A stretch of DNA of 64,000 bases from assembly GCF_000019165.1 (NCBI RefSeq), contig NC_010337.2:723501-787500 (forward strand), read 5' to 3'. Positions 25,092 through 34,787 of this stretch are shown piece after piece (within the stretch, counting starts at the first letter, position 1; the number at the start of each line of letters is the position of its first letter). The stretch comes from Heliomicrobium modesticaldum Ice1. GTDB taxonomy: Bacteria; Bacillota; Desulfitobacteriia; Heliobacteriales; Heliobacteriaceae. The notes below the pieces were generated by a model. It made no database searches and had not been told where the DNA came from. It saw only the letters and a program-made list of their open reading frames with translations. The translations under genes and the position numbers were made by a program.

Positions 25092-26892
25092 TAAGTATCG
25101 CCAAAATATCCCGCTTTTTTGTGAGTGCCTTATTCCTAATATCGGGCTTTTGGGCGCATAACTTGAACCACATTTGTTGAAAAGCAAGCATTCCGCGCTG
25201 GCAGGCGTCTTTTTGCAACTGTTCTTCCGCGGAACAGCGATATTCCGAAAGCACCGGATAGACTTGCCCTTGTGGACTTTCCTCATAACCCAAGGTCGAG
25301 CCGACACCTTCCATGAGCAACTCTTCGATCGTTTGCGGGCTGCGCGCGATGGGCGTCATCAGATCGGCATTTTCCCCGGCATTGCCGGCAAAACCGCGGA
25401 TATCCATCCCTTTCAGCAGATGCGGGGTGACCGCTTCCGTTCCCATAGCGAGGAGATGGCACAGGTCGGCTGGACAGTTTTCCAGCGCCAGGGCAGATTC
25501 CAGGGAGGACTGAATGGAACCGCGAAACCCCAGATCCACCGTGGCAACCTTGCCTTCGGCAGGCAACAGTCCACTTACATACCTCGCCAGGAGCTGTCGC
25601 TGTCGCGCGATAAAAGACCGGATTTTGGTTAGAACCGGCGGTCGGGTCAGTAAGTCGCTCAACGCCTGTTCCACGTTGACGCCGTCAGCCATCACGGTCT
25701 GCCGGCAACAGGAAGCCTCTAGATCCAAGTAACTGGCAAACCCCTCGACCTCCGCCGGTTCCAGCGGGAACATGGACAGGATGTCGCCGACCGTCACGTT
25801 CCGCCGTTCGAACAACTTTTGGATCTCGGTCTCATCAAAGGCCTGCAAACCGGGGAAGTAGGTCGATTGCCGTGACACATACAAGGGGATCACGGGGATC
25901 GACAGCCCGTGATAGGCGAAGGTCTCCCGGAGCAACCTGCTCAGGAAACTCCCTTCCCGCATCAAGGGAAGCACACCGGCGATCTGCTCCTCCCGGCACA
26001 GGTCGACGATCCATTCGGTAAAGAGCGTAAAAAAGGGCCCCATGACGCCGGCGCCTAACCGGAACCAGAAGGCCTCCTCCTCGCGACAAGGGGCTGTAAG
26101 AGCGTCGGTCAGCTTCCGCAGCGAGAGCAGTTCCGGCAATATGTCGCCATGCAGGATCGACTCCCATTCGTAGATACTGTTCAGTTCCGGTGTGATCGCT
26201 CGGTAGTGTACTGCGTCGATCCCTGCCTTGGCGGCGCCATGCACATCGGCCGCCAGGTTGTCCCCCATGTGCAGGATCTCTCTCCGGTCGATGGAGGGGT
26301 AGAGCGCGCAAAGCCGCTCAAAGAGTTCTCCCGAACCTTTGCCAACCCCCTCTTCACTGGAGACAAAAAGCTTCGCGATCCACCGGCTCTCCAACCCATT
26401 CGCTTCCAGCAACGCCATGATCTGTTCAGCCGAGAGATACATATCGGACAGCAGGGCCACGGGGACGCCCGCTTCCCCGCAATGCCGGATCAACGAGAAG
26501 ACACTTAGGTTAAGATAGCAACTCGATTTTTCTGCAGCCAGTTCAATCGCCGCGATCGCCTTCCGGTCACCGATGTCTTCCGGAAGGGTGGCGTAAATCT
26601 GATCGAGCGAGATTTCCCTGGCGCCTGATCGTCGCTGTTGCCCATCGCGGGCCTCCTGTTCGGCCAGCTTGCGCAGTTGCCGGTACATCTCAGGGGTGAT
26701 TCGTCGGCACAAACACCCGGCGGCGTGAGCCGCTTCCGCCGTTCTGACAAAGACATCATCGGGGTTCCGGCAGGTCCGCAACAACAAGGTGTCAAAGACA
26801 TCCAAACTGATCAGGCGGGCTTTCTCAATCTTTCCTGCGTAAGCGGCCAGAAACCGGTCGTCCCGCCAAAGTTCCCTGCCCTGCTGATTCAT
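25092..26892 (-). pseudogene. HAD-superfamily hydrolase-like glycan protein, 5' part
   Basis: About 600 residues of a large protein. A HAD-like domain starts with LISLDVFDTLLLR (residue 28 on), has VALLSDMYLSAEQIMALL and ends with ILHMGDNLAADVHGAAKAGI. A second domain (about 235-600, with MREGSFLSRLLRETF, YVSRQSTYFPGL, ATVDLGFRGSIQSSLE) matches the COG5610-type hydrolases found in glycan clusters. The ATG at 26892 has GGAGG 7 bases upstream; the frame is open further up but lacks a ribosome site. The IS1182 element cuts it after RDILAIL; the remaining ~195 residues are at 22,580-23,177. Phosphatase activity is plausible but not demonstrated. Confidence 0.85.
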
Positions 26893-26920
26893 CGCCATCC
26901 CTCCTACCCTGCACCCTGTT

Positions 26921-28534
26921 TCAGGGCTGCCCCTCTCCTGCGATCGGTTGCTTGACAAAGCCGAATAAACCGTACCAAGGGACCGAAAGACCCAGCGCTT
27001 CCAACTGCGCGAGGATTTCCGCTTCCCACTCGGAAGCGACCAGGATAAAATCAATGTCCTTTTTGTCGATCAACTCATGGGGGGCAATAATCGGGAACTG
27101 CTCGCATTGCTTCCCCCATTTTGAGCCGTCATTATCAACAAAACAAGCTACCGGCATACCCCTGCGACGAAAAAAAAGGGCTGCCGCCTGACCGAGGGTA
27201 CCGGCGCCAAAGATCGCCGGCCTGGTTAAACCTTTTTCCCTGCAGTAGGCATAGAGTCGCTCCAACTGGAGAGGCAACGCTTGACGCCGCAAAAAGCCGC
27301 GGTCCTGGGCGGACAACAAGGCCTTGTGCTTTTCATGGATCACCGGCGGATAACGGCGTCTTTTTGCAACGTTTTTGTAGACCGCCGCGATTTCTGTGGA
27401 TACCTTCAGGACAGATGGCACAACGGGAAGGCGGCTCGCCCACCGGTCGACAATCGCCCGGTCAGAGAGGAGTTTTTTGATGACATCCCCAAGCTGTTCA
27501 TAATCGCCAGGTTCGAACAACATCCCGCATGCTTCATGAATCAATTCCGGTATCCCGCCAATCCTGGCGCCGATGACAGGAACGCCGAGACTGTACGCCT
27601 CCTGGATCACCAGCGGGGCCGAATCAGGACAGACCGACGGGACGACGAGCACATCCAACGTCGCCATGATTTCCGGCAGGTCTTCATGACGAAAAGCTCC
27701 TTCAAAGCGGATGTTGGTTTTCTCACCTGTCAGCCGCCGGAGGGTGGGCACGTATAAACGATCCCACTCACCGTACAGGTGCAGTGTCGCTTCGCTTTCC
27801 GGTATGTCTCGGAATGCCTCTATCAGCACATGGACGCCTTTATGGGGAGAGAGCGCCCCGATAAAACCAAAGCGGAGCCGCCCCTGCCGATCGCTCCTTT
27901 TGGGCAAAGGCGCCCCCGCTTCCACCATCGGATAGACGGTTTGGACGCGCTCTGGGGCGATCCCTTCCTGAACCAGACGGCGCCGGTTGGCCTGAGAGAC
28001 TGCTATGATCACATCCGCCTTTTGCAGCATCGCTTGGATAAACCGGTGCCGCTCGATAAAGACGCTGATCTCCGGCAGTCCGCCAGGCGCTTCCTTCGGG
28101 AGAAAACAACGGGCGCAATTGACCCCGCCGTTGGGTCCGTAGCAATAGTCCAGTTCATGATTGATCAAAAAGATTCGCGGGCAGATCACCCAATAGTCAT
28201 GAAGGGTTACGACGACCGGAATCCCCCTGTCATAGGCTATGCCGATGAGAGAGGCGCCCAGGTTTTGGAGTTCTTGAAAATTAACCACATCCGGTTTTTC
28301 CGCTTCCAGGAACGCGGCGAAGCGCCTTTCTTCTTCTGGGATGACACAATCTTCCCAGAGTTTGCCATCGAGGGAACGAATCGCCCCCGCCTTCCCTTCG
28401 CCGACGAAGTGACAGAGTTCAAATCCGCCGATCGAACAGAGCCCCTTCGCCAAGGTATCGATATACCGCTTCACCCCTCCCGCCGGTTGCGGATAGACAA
28501 ATGCCACTTTCAACCTTCTCGTTGCTCCCTTCAC
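26921..28534 (-). CDS. Family 4 glycosyltransferase with C-terminal Rossmann module
   Basis: A 537-aa protein. The N-terminal ~385 residues form a GT-B, family-4 transferase: VAFVYPQPAGGVKRYIDTLA, VVTLHDYWVICPRIF, RFGFIGALSPHKGVHVLIEA and VIQEAYSLGVPVIGARIGGI (nucleotide-sugar EX7E region). The last ~130 residues are separate, with AIFGAGTLGQAAALFFRRRG, VACFVDNDGSKWGKQCE and DFILVASEWEAEILAQL. This module recurs in at least four neighbours. The GTG at 28534 is the longest start; TTG at 28513 would begin (M)KVAFVYP, the usual family N-terminus. The HAD-like gene follows 28 bp downstream. Confidence 0.88.
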   Translation of the reverse strand: MKGATRRLKVAFVYPQPAGGVKRYIDTLAKGLCSIGGFELCHFVGEGKAGAIRSLDGKLWEDCVIPEEERRFAAFLEAEKPDVVNFQELQNLGASLIGIAYDRGIPVVVTLHDYWVICPRIFLINHELDYCYGPNGGVNCARCFLPKEAPGGLPEISVFIERHRFIQAMLQKADVIIAVSQANRRRLVQEGIAPERVQTVYPMVEAGAPLPKRSDRQGRLRFGFIGALSPHKGVHVLIEAFRDIPESEATLHLYGEWDRLYVPTLRRLTGEKTNIRFEGAFRHEDLPEIMATLDVLVVPSVCPDSAPLVIQEAYSLGVPVIGARIGGIPELIHEACGMLFEPGDYEQLGDVIKKLLSDRAIVDRWASRLPVVPSVLKVSTEIAAVYKNVAKRRRYPPVIHEKHKALLSAQDRGFLRRQALPLQLERLYAYCREKGLTRPAIFGAGTLGQAAALFFRRRGMPVACFVDNDGSKWGKQCEQFPIIAPHELIDKKDIDFILVASEWEAEILAQLEALGLSVPWYGLFGFVKQPIAGEGQP

Positions 28535-28562
28535 GCGAATCGGGTGGGCGCTTCCGTAACCC

Positions 28563-29669
28563 CTATGCCCGATCGAAACTCATCTCAGCCAGTTCGCGCC
28601 ACGACAAGACCAAGAGCTCCCGCTCACCGATCAACGAGCGGATCTGGGCTTTCACTTCCTCATCATAGCGGCCTTCAAAGGATAAGATCACGGCATCGAT
28701 CTGTTCCGCCTGCTCCCGCAACCAGTCCGGCCCGTAGATGGGAACGCTCCTCATCGTGTGGTTTTGCCGGCGCCCATCGTTGTCGAGGAAGCATACCGTC
28801 TCAATGCCCGCTTGCCGCATGTCCTCCAGCAGGAATAAGGCCAGCTTCATAGAGCCGAAGATGGCCGCCCGTCGCACGCCCCGCAAGACGCTGGACAGAC
28901 TGCGCTTTTGCAGAAGCAGCGCCTCGAACCAGGCGCGGTAATAATGAAAATTGTACTCGCCCGTCGAGAGGGGCTTGCTCTCGGTAGCAAAGAGCTTCTT
29001 CGTGATCAACTCGCCCTCGGCGCGGGTTTTCCAATAATTCTTCAAACTGCTGGAGGTTCCCCCGATCCGGAAGTTGGCGATGGTGCGGTCGAAGTAGTAG
29101 GCCTTGTCGCCGTCACTGAGGAAGCACTTAATCACAAACTCAAAATCACCGGCGATGGGATAATCGAGACTAAAACCGCCCTGTCGTTCAAAGAGGGACC
29201 TGCGGGCAAAAAAACCGGGATGCGGCGTCATATAGCCCTGCTTGAAATCCTCTATCGTCACGGGTTTTCCGTAATAATAGAAAAAACCCGAACCCTCTTC
29301 ATGCATCCGCACATTTCCATAGACGATGCTTAGACCGGGGTGAGCGTGAAAAATGGACGCTACCTCTTCGATCACATTGTCATCCTCAAGGTAGTCGTCA
29401 GAATTCAGGAAGTAAACAATATCCCCTGTTGACGCCCGGTACCCTTTGTTAAAGGCGTCATAGATTCCTCGATCCGGCTCTGATATCACCTTGGCGATGC
29501 GAGAGCGGTATCGGTCGACGATGTCCAGCGTGCCGTCCGTCGACCCTCCGTCGACGATGATGTATTCAATGTGGCGATAGGTTTGTCCGAGGATACTGGC
29601 GATCGTCTGCTCCAGATGCTTTTCGCTGTTGTAGGTGGCCGTAACGATTGAGATCAGGGGCCCGACCAT
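28563..29669 (-). CDS. Family 2 glycosyltransferase with C-terminal Rossmann module
   Basis: A 368-aa protein. The N-terminal GT-A domain has LISIVTATYNSEKHLEQTI, YIIVDGGSTDGTLDIVDRY, SEPDRGIYDAFNKG and YFLNSDDYL (metal motif SDD). About 120 C-terminal residues (AAIFGSMKLALFLLEDMRQA, VCFLDNDGRRQNHTMR, AVILSFEGRYDEEVKAQI) form the recurrent Rossmann-like module, here with GSMKLA in place of GAGTLG. The start at 29669 is chosen because GGGAGG lies 9 bases upstream; a GTG at 29687 adds six residues. It is 28 bp upstream of the GT4 gene. Confidence 0.88.
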   Translation of the reverse strand: MVGPLISIVTATYNSEKHLEQTIASILGQTYRHIEYIIVDGGSTDGTLDIVDRYRSRIAKVISEPDRGIYDAFNKGYRASTGDIVYFLNSDDYLEDDNVIEEVASIFHAHPGLSIVYGNVRMHEEGSGFFYYYGKPVTIEDFKQGYMTPHPGFFARRSLFERQGGFSLDYPIAGDFEFVIKCFLSDGDKAYYFDRTIANFRIGGTSSSLKNYWKTRAEGELITKKLFATESKPLSTGEYNFHYYRAWFEALLLQKRSLSSVLRGVRRAAIFGSMKLALFLLEDMRQAGIETVCFLDNDGRRQNHTMRSVPIYGPDWLREQAEQIDAVILSFEGRYDEEVKAQIRSLIGERELLVLSWRELAEMSFDRA

Positions 29670-29751
29670 ATGGAGTTGCCTCCCCACTTGCGTCTTTTGG
29701 CGGAGGGCAGATTTTCCACCTCTGCCTTAACGAGACAACCGTCTCAGCTCT

Positions 29752-30858
29752 TTATGGCTTGGTGATGTACGGAATGGTGTCGAAGTCTATAATGCTCTTC
29801 AACCCCATCTCGATCAACCGATTGCCGATTTCCTGGTGATAGGCGATGGAACCAATGACCACAAAAATATCCTCGACAAGGCCAATCGCCTCATCCGGAG
29901 CGGCGATGTTCAAATCCATCAGCTTTTGGCCGGCCTTCCGGACATCGCTGTCGATGAAGCCGGCTGCCTGGATGCCCAGTTCCTGCAACAAGTAGTACAC
30001 GGCGCTCCCGACTTTTCCTGTTCCCCAGATGTAAACAGGCCGTCCCTGGGCAGCTATGGTGATTCTGCCGATCCATTCGCCCATGCCGGCTTGGTGCACC
30101 ACCTGCTTGTTCTCCACGCCTTTGTAATGCTCCGCGATCTTTCTGACCCGGCGCGACTCATCGCCAAAAAACAGGTTCTTCCACCGCTGATTCGGCTGGT
30201 CAAACTTGCTCCCTTGGGGGGTGAAGACCGATATGCAATCATTTAAGAGCAAGCCGTTCCAATTGATCAATTCTTGACGGATACAGCACAGGCCCACGGA
30301 AGCGCAGATCGCCTCAAACCCTTCGGCGGTGACGGTGCCCGCCCGCCATGCGGCGTTTTCCACAAGGACCTCCCCGTTTTGATCACAGTAGCGGCCCAGA
30401 TTGGAATGATGGATAAAGCCCACGCCGTCGGGCTTTAATTTCTTCGCGAGTTGCTTCAGATAGGCTTCGAGCACGTCGATCTCGACATGCACCAAGGAGT
30501 CCCAACTGAAGACAAAGTCCAGCGAATTGTCTTCAATCATATCGAGCGATTTCCCGTCATTGGTGAAGTAACGGAGATTCTTTGCGCCGGCGAACCGCGC
30601 TTTGCAAGCGTCGATGCAACGTTCCGTTAAATCGACCAGTATCAGTTCTTGCGAGACATCTTTTAGAAACTGCGTCCACCGCCCGAAGCCTGGCGCCAGT
30701 TCCAGCGTTCGCCCCAACGGGAGGTAGGGCAGGATTCGCGGCAATATGGTGCAAGTCCATAGATACTCCGTTCCACCCCAACCGGCTGACCACTCATCGC
30801 CCGATTGACTCCAATCGTAATTCGACCAGGTTTGCAAGTTATCGTTGATCGTCGCCAA
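29752..30858 (-). CDS. SAM-dependent methyltransferase with C-terminal Rossmann module
   Basis: A 368-aa protein. The class I methyltransferase core contains LELAPGFGRWTQFLKD (SAM-binding motif I), LILVDLTERCIDACKARF and the motif IV-like FVFSWDSLVHVE. The C-terminal ~110 residues carry VYIWGTGKVGSAVYYLLQEL, AAGFIDSDVRKAGQKLM and IFVVIGSIAYHQEIGNRL, the same module as in its operon neighbours. A TTG start is supported by GGAGG 7 bases upstream. It is the first gene of the long minus-strand glycan operon; the IS1380-like element lies just upstream and may have separated it from its original promoter. Confidence 0.85.
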   Translation of the reverse strand: MATINDNLQTWSNYDWSQSGDEWSAGWGGTEYLWTCTILPRILPYLPLGRTLELAPGFGRWTQFLKDVSQELILVDLTERCIDACKARFAGAKNLRYFTNDGKSLDMIEDNSLDFVFSWDSLVHVEIDVLEAYLKQLAKKLKPDGVGFIHHSNLGRYCDQNGEVLVENAAWRAGTVTAEGFEAICASVGLCCIRQELINWNGLLLNDCISVFTPQGSKFDQPNQRWKNLFFGDESRRVRKIAEHYKGVENKQVVHQAGMGEWIGRITIAAQGRPVYIWGTGKVGSAVYYLLQELGIQAAGFIDSDVRKAGQKLMDLNIAAPDEAIGLVEDIFVVIGSIAYHQEIGNRLIEMGLKSIIDFDTIPYITKP

Positions 30859-30997
30859 TATAGTTCCTCCCTCAATAAATTAACCTGAATCAGTGACAGG
30901 ATAAAAAGTAAATAGTCGAAATTCAGCGCATTTCCCCGTATAATAGAGATAAACGAGTTTAATCGGAGTGATTTAAACTCACCGACGGGGTGAATGC

Positions 30998-32341
30998 ATG
31001 ACCATGAAGAAGTTCATTATCGAGCAATCGAATGAGGAGCTTACACCGGTAACTGGATTGGCGCTCGTGGGCGCCTTGTTAAGAAAGACTTCATTGAAAT
31101 TGCGATTGGATAAGTCCACTGTGCCCACTTGTTTGACACCAGATATAAGCCACGGAACTGTTGCTCTGAGCTACCTGGGCCTTCTCTGTCAGGGAAAGAA
31201 TGACTTCGATGCGATTGAGCTGGCTCGTGGAGATGACTTTTTTCGATACGCCATGGGCGTCGACATCGTACCCTCCAGTCCCACGTTACGACAACGATTT
31301 GAAAAGGTTGTTGAGACGGATTTGAAATGGAACGACATCATTATGGAAGAATCTGCTCGTCTCATCAAAAAAGCAAAAGTTCCCTTGACACCTGTTCGGG
31401 TCGGCGCTACGGACTATCTGACGGTAGACGTAGATGTGACGCCATTGGATAATTCCGGTTCCAAAAAAGAGGGGGTGACGCGCACCTACAAAGGTCATGA
31501 TGGCTTTGCGCCCATACTGGCCTACCTCGGTCAGGAAGGCTACTGCATAAACGTTGAGCTGCGTCCGGGCAAAGATCATAGCCAGAAAGGAACGCCCCAG
31601 TTCTTAACAAAGAGCATCAATTACGCACGCCAGTGCGGAGCTGAGAAGCTTCTGGTACGCATGGATTCCGGCTTTGACAGCGTCGATAACATACGCGTCC
31701 TCCGCGCAGAGAATGTTGACTACATAATCAAAGGCAACCTTCGCCAAGAAACTCCCGAAATGTGGAGGGACATCGCCCTTAAAAATGGGCAGGCCCGAAT
31801 TGTTCGGGAAGGAAAAGTGGAGTATACGGGCAGCGTAATGTGGAAGGTCGGCGATATGGAACAACGTGAACGGGTGGTTTTCCATGTCGTGGAACGAACC
31901 ATCTTGTCCAATGGGCAGCAATTGCTGCTTCCAGAGTTAGAAGTGGCCACGTACTGGACGTCGTTACCCGTCTCGCCGGAAGAATTGATTCATTTGCAAA
32001 GAGATCACGGAACCAGCGAGCAATTCCATAGCGAGTTAAAAACGGACCTTGATTTGGAACGACTGCCTAGTGGAAAATTTAAGGTCAATGATCTGGTCTT
32101 TCATTTCGGTGCGCTTGCCTATAACCTGCTTCGCATCGTTGGTCAAATGAGCTTACACCATCTGGATTCCCCTCTAAAGAGAAAGGCCCATACGCAGCGC
32201 CGCCGGATACGCACGGTACTTCAAAATGTGATCACCATTGCGTCTCGATTGGTGAGACATGCCAGACAAGTGAAGCTCCGGCTCGGGGCGCATAGTCCCT
32301 GGTACGCAACGTTTAAGGATCTCTATCTTGCTTTTTCGTAA
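30998..32341 (+). CDS. IS1380-family transposase
   Basis: A 447-aa DDE transposase of the IS1380 type: DYLTVDVDVTPLDNSGSKKE (first catalytic Asp), YKGHDGFAPILAYLG, LLVRMDSGFDSVDNIRVL (second Asp), HGTSEQFHSELKTDLDLERL (Glu) and a C-terminal LVFHFGALAYNLLRI. It is intact. A TATAAT box at 30,939 lies 59 bp upstream. I could not define the terminal inverted repeats. It separates the glycan island from the IS-rich stretch. Confidence 0.92.
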   Translation: MTMKKFIIEQSNEELTPVTGLALVGALLRKTSLKLRLDKSTVPTCLTPDISHGTVALSYLGLLCQGKNDFDAIELARGDDFFRYAMGVDIVPSSPTLRQRFEKVVETDLKWNDIIMEESARLIKKAKVPLTPVRVGATDYLTVDVDVTPLDNSGSKKEGVTRTYKGHDGFAPILAYLGQEGYCINVELRPGKDHSQKGTPQFLTKSINYARQCGAEKLLVRMDSGFDSVDNIRVLRAENVDYIIKGNLRQETPEMWRDIALKNGQARIVREGKVEYTGSVMWKVGDMEQRERVVFHVVERTILSNGQQLLLPELEVATYWTSLPVSPEELIHLQRDHGTSEQFHSELKTDLDLERLPSGKFKVNDLVFHFGALAYNLLRIVGQMSLHHLDSPLKRKAHTQRRRIRTVLQNVITIASRLVRHARQVKLRLGAHSPWYATFKDLYLAFS

Positions 32342-32577
32342 ACGGCAAGAATTTCCTAAAAAATCAAATTCATTCGATGGGATAGACCTTTGGATGTAAA
32401 ATGTGTCAAAGGTTAGCTTTGCTATACGCTTTTATGGATCTCGTTTCTTGACGGCATCACCTTCTTTGATAAGACGACGTGTTCAAATGGCTATCTAAGG
32501 AAATTGGATTAAATTCTTGTAATACGAATTACTTTTTGTGGAAAATCATTGGGGTACTGCTAAGTCGACTCACGGAT

Positions 32578-32757
32578 TCAGGATATCTTTTTGGCGTTCT
32601 CTATGGCGCGTGGGTCGAAAGCACGAATCACTGCACCTTCGACTAAAAGCTGATTAATGATTGAGATGGCGGCTGACTCACGCATATCGTCAGTTCCTGA
32701 TTTGAAAGCCAGGCTTAGAATGCCGATGCGCCTACCCGCTAAAGGCGGTTCAACCCC
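32578..32757 (-). pseudogene. Nucleotide-sugar 6-dehydrogenase, C-terminal remnant
   Basis: Minus-strand translation of this gap gives EPPLAGRRIGILSLAFKSGT, then DDMRESAAISIINQLL and AVIRAFDPRAIENAKKIS, ending in TGA. This is the signature start of the C-terminal domain of UDP-glucose/GDP-mannose dehydrogenases (GLAFKxxTDDxRES). Upstream there is a stop and no further homology, so only about 60 residues survive. It suggests a uronic-acid sugar was once made in this region. Confidence 0.75.
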
Positions 32758-32858
32758 CTAATTCTAGAGCGTAGACCCCTTATTCGCTGTTTTTCGTAGA
32801 GTCTCACAAAATTGACGATTGCGCTGATTCGGGGGGCTGCCGTCACCGCCTCTTACAG

Positions 32859-32945
32859 GTTCCTATACAGACCAACGTCTATCAAGGGCAAGGGCTTCGC
32901 CACGCCTTCGGCGTCCCTTGACAGACGTCGGCCTGTATAGGGAAC
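32859..32945. other. Large imperfect palindrome (30-bp arms)
   Basis: Left arm 32,859-32,888 and right arm 32,915-32,945 are inverted copies (GTTCC-TATACAG.CC.ACGTCT.TCAAGGG), with one bulged base, three transitions and a 26-base loop. In a minus-strand transcript all three mismatches become G-U pairs. No gene overlaps it, and it lies between the dehydrogenase remnant and the IS3 fragment. It could be an insertion-element end, a small structured RNA or a terminator-like element. Confidence 0.75.
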
Positions 32946-33011
32946 GTCAATTAGGCGGTCGACGTCGGGCTTTGCGCTTTAGCCTGCCTGGTCTATAGTC
33001 CGGTACCTATG

Positions 33012-33352
33012 CTACAGTGTGACAATAAAAGCGGGTACGTTCCCATCCGCCATCTGTCGACAAAACTCCGCAGGGGACATATTGTAGAGGCTGCCGTGGA
33101 TTCGCCTCTGGTTATAAAAGTCAATGTATTCTCCGACCACTTGGTAGGCGTCTTGGTAGGATTCAAAGGTATGCTTGATGTAGCACTCGCGTTCCAGATT
33201 TGCATAAAACGATTCGATATGGGCGTTTTTGTTCGGCGTCTTCGGGGGAATTCGTTCGTGTTCAACCTGGTATTGTTCGCACGTTTCCTCAAACACACGG
33301 CTGATAAACTGCGGTCCATTGTCGGTTCGCACAATTGGCTTCTTTTCTTTTT
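33012..33352 (-). pseudogene. IS3-family transposase OrfB, 3' fragment
   Basis: Translation gives KEKKPIVRTDNGPQFISRVF, RIPPKTPNKNAHIESFYANL, AYQVVGEYIDFYNQRRIHGS and YNMSPAEFCRQM, the C-terminal part of the rve integrase core with the catalytic DNGPQF (Asp) and NAHIESF (Glu). The N-terminal two-thirds is missing; the sequence stops at the end of the ISL3-like element. A 193-bp part is repeated at 35,790-35,982. Confidence 0.85.
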
Positions 33353-34681
33353 GGTTCCTCGCTATTTTGTGTGGGTTGGCAATTACAGAAATGATAAAAT
33401 GGAGCTATGAACAACAAAGATTTATTCCAATTAGCCCTCGGCTTAACCCCACCATGGTTTGTCTCTGAAGCCCGGTTTAACGCCGAGGCACAAGAACTTC
33501 ATATTACGATCGACTTCGTACCCGGAAGCTCATTTGCTTGCCCGGCTTGTGCTGAAGCTGGCTGCAAAGCCCACGATACAAAGGAGAGATCTTGGAGACA
33601 CCTGAACTTCTTTCAGCACAAGACCTTTATCCATGCATCTGTTCCTCGAACGAAATGCGACCGATGCGGGGCAGTCCGTCAGGTAACGGTGCCGTGGAGT
33701 CGGCCGGGCAGTGGATTCACCCTGCTCTTTGAGGCCTATGTGATGACACTCATGAAAGAAATGCCTGTTAAATCAGTCGCGCGAATTGTTCACGAACATG
33801 ACTCGCTACTGTGGCGAATCCTCCACCACTATGTTCATAAAGCTCGCCGAAAAGAAAACCTGTCGACCGTCGAGAAAATTAGCATCGACGAGACGGCTCG
33901 GGCGAAAGGGCATAAGTACATCTCGATGGTTATTGATGCCGACACCCGGCGAGTGATATTCGCAACAGAGGGAAAAGGCGCTGATGTTCTTCCGAAGTTT
34001 AAAGAAGATTTTCAATCCCACGGGGGTAGTGCCGAGAATATTACTGATGTTTGCATGGACATGTCCCCGGCCTTTATTTCAGGTGTAGAACGACATCTTC
34101 CAGAAGCAACGATAACCTTTGACAAGTTCCATGTGATCAAGCTAATCAACGAAGCGGTGGACCAAGTTCGACGGGAAGAGCAAAAGACAATGCCGGAATT
34201 AAAAGGAACTCGTTATATTTGGCTTAAAAACAAAAAGAATTTAACGATGAAGCAAAAAGCGATCATGGAAGATGTGCTGACCCAACGTAACTCAAAGACC
34301 GCCAAGGCATATCAGCTTCGACTTACCTTCCAAGAAATGTACGAAAAAGATCCTATGGACGCACCGATGTTCTTTAAGAAATGATACTTCTGGGCCACCC
34401 ATAGTCGGCTAGCGCCTATGAAAGAAGTCGCAAAGACCATGAAACGCAATGAGAAGGGCATCCTGCGCCGGTTTGTCTCTAACATCACAAACGGATTACA
34501 AGAAGGAATCAATAGCTTGATTCAAGCAGCCAAGCGTAAAGCGCGCGGGTACCGCTCAGTACGCAACTTCATCTCCATTATATACCTGGTTGCGGGTGGG
34601 CTCGATATTTCCGTAGCACCGGCGAACACTTGATACAATTTCAGCAAACAAATGTTCACCCACACAAAACAGCGAAGAACC
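33353..34681 (+). mobile_element. ISL3-family insertion sequence
   Basis: A 1,329-bp element bounded by a near-perfect terminal inverted repeat: GGTTCCTCGCTATTTTGTGT at the left and its inverted copy (two transitions) ending at 34,681. The outer GGTTCTTC-type ends are typical of ISL3. No 8-bp target duplication is visible, so one flank was probably rearranged after insertion into the IS3 fragment. Confidence 0.85.
33407..34633 (+). pseudogene. ISL3-family transposase with one internal stop
   Basis: A 409-codon frame containing one TGA at 34,382-34,384. The N-terminal zinc-binding region has FACPACAEAGCKAHDT and TKCDRCGAVRQVTV; the DDE part has KISIDETARAKGHKYISMV, DVCMDMSPAFISGV and FDKFHVIKLINEA; after the stop the frame continues YFWATHSRLAPMKEVA and GLQEGINSLIQAAKRKARGY. 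The stop stands where family members usually have Trp (KKWYFWATHS), so a TGG-to-TGA change inactivated it. Confidence 0.88.
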
Positions 34682-34693
34682 TTCAGAAGAATA

Positions 34694-34720
34694 TTTTATC
34701 AAAGATGCGTGGGTTCTGAC
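34694..34720 (+). repeat. 27-bp direct repeat, copy A
   Basis: TTTTAT(C/T)AAAGATGCG followed by TGGGTTCTGAC occurs here and at 37,711-37,737 with one mismatch. The pair brackets the FkbM gene and the broken DDE transposase. Probably old element ends or a duplicated flank. Confidence 0.7.
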
Positions 34721-34752
34721 GTCGACCAAACATCGAACGTTGTTTGGTCGAC
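34721..34752. repeat. 11-bp perfect inverted repeat
   Basis: GTCGACCAAAC (34,721-34,731) and GTTTGGTCGAC (34,742-34,752) with a 10-base loop lie just downstream of the FkbM gene's 3' end and directly after repeat copy A. It could act as a weak terminator for the minus-strand gene, but has no T-run. Confidence 0.55.
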
Positions 34753-34787
34753 GTTGAGGCCGGTGCTTCCGTAAACAGGCGTAATGA

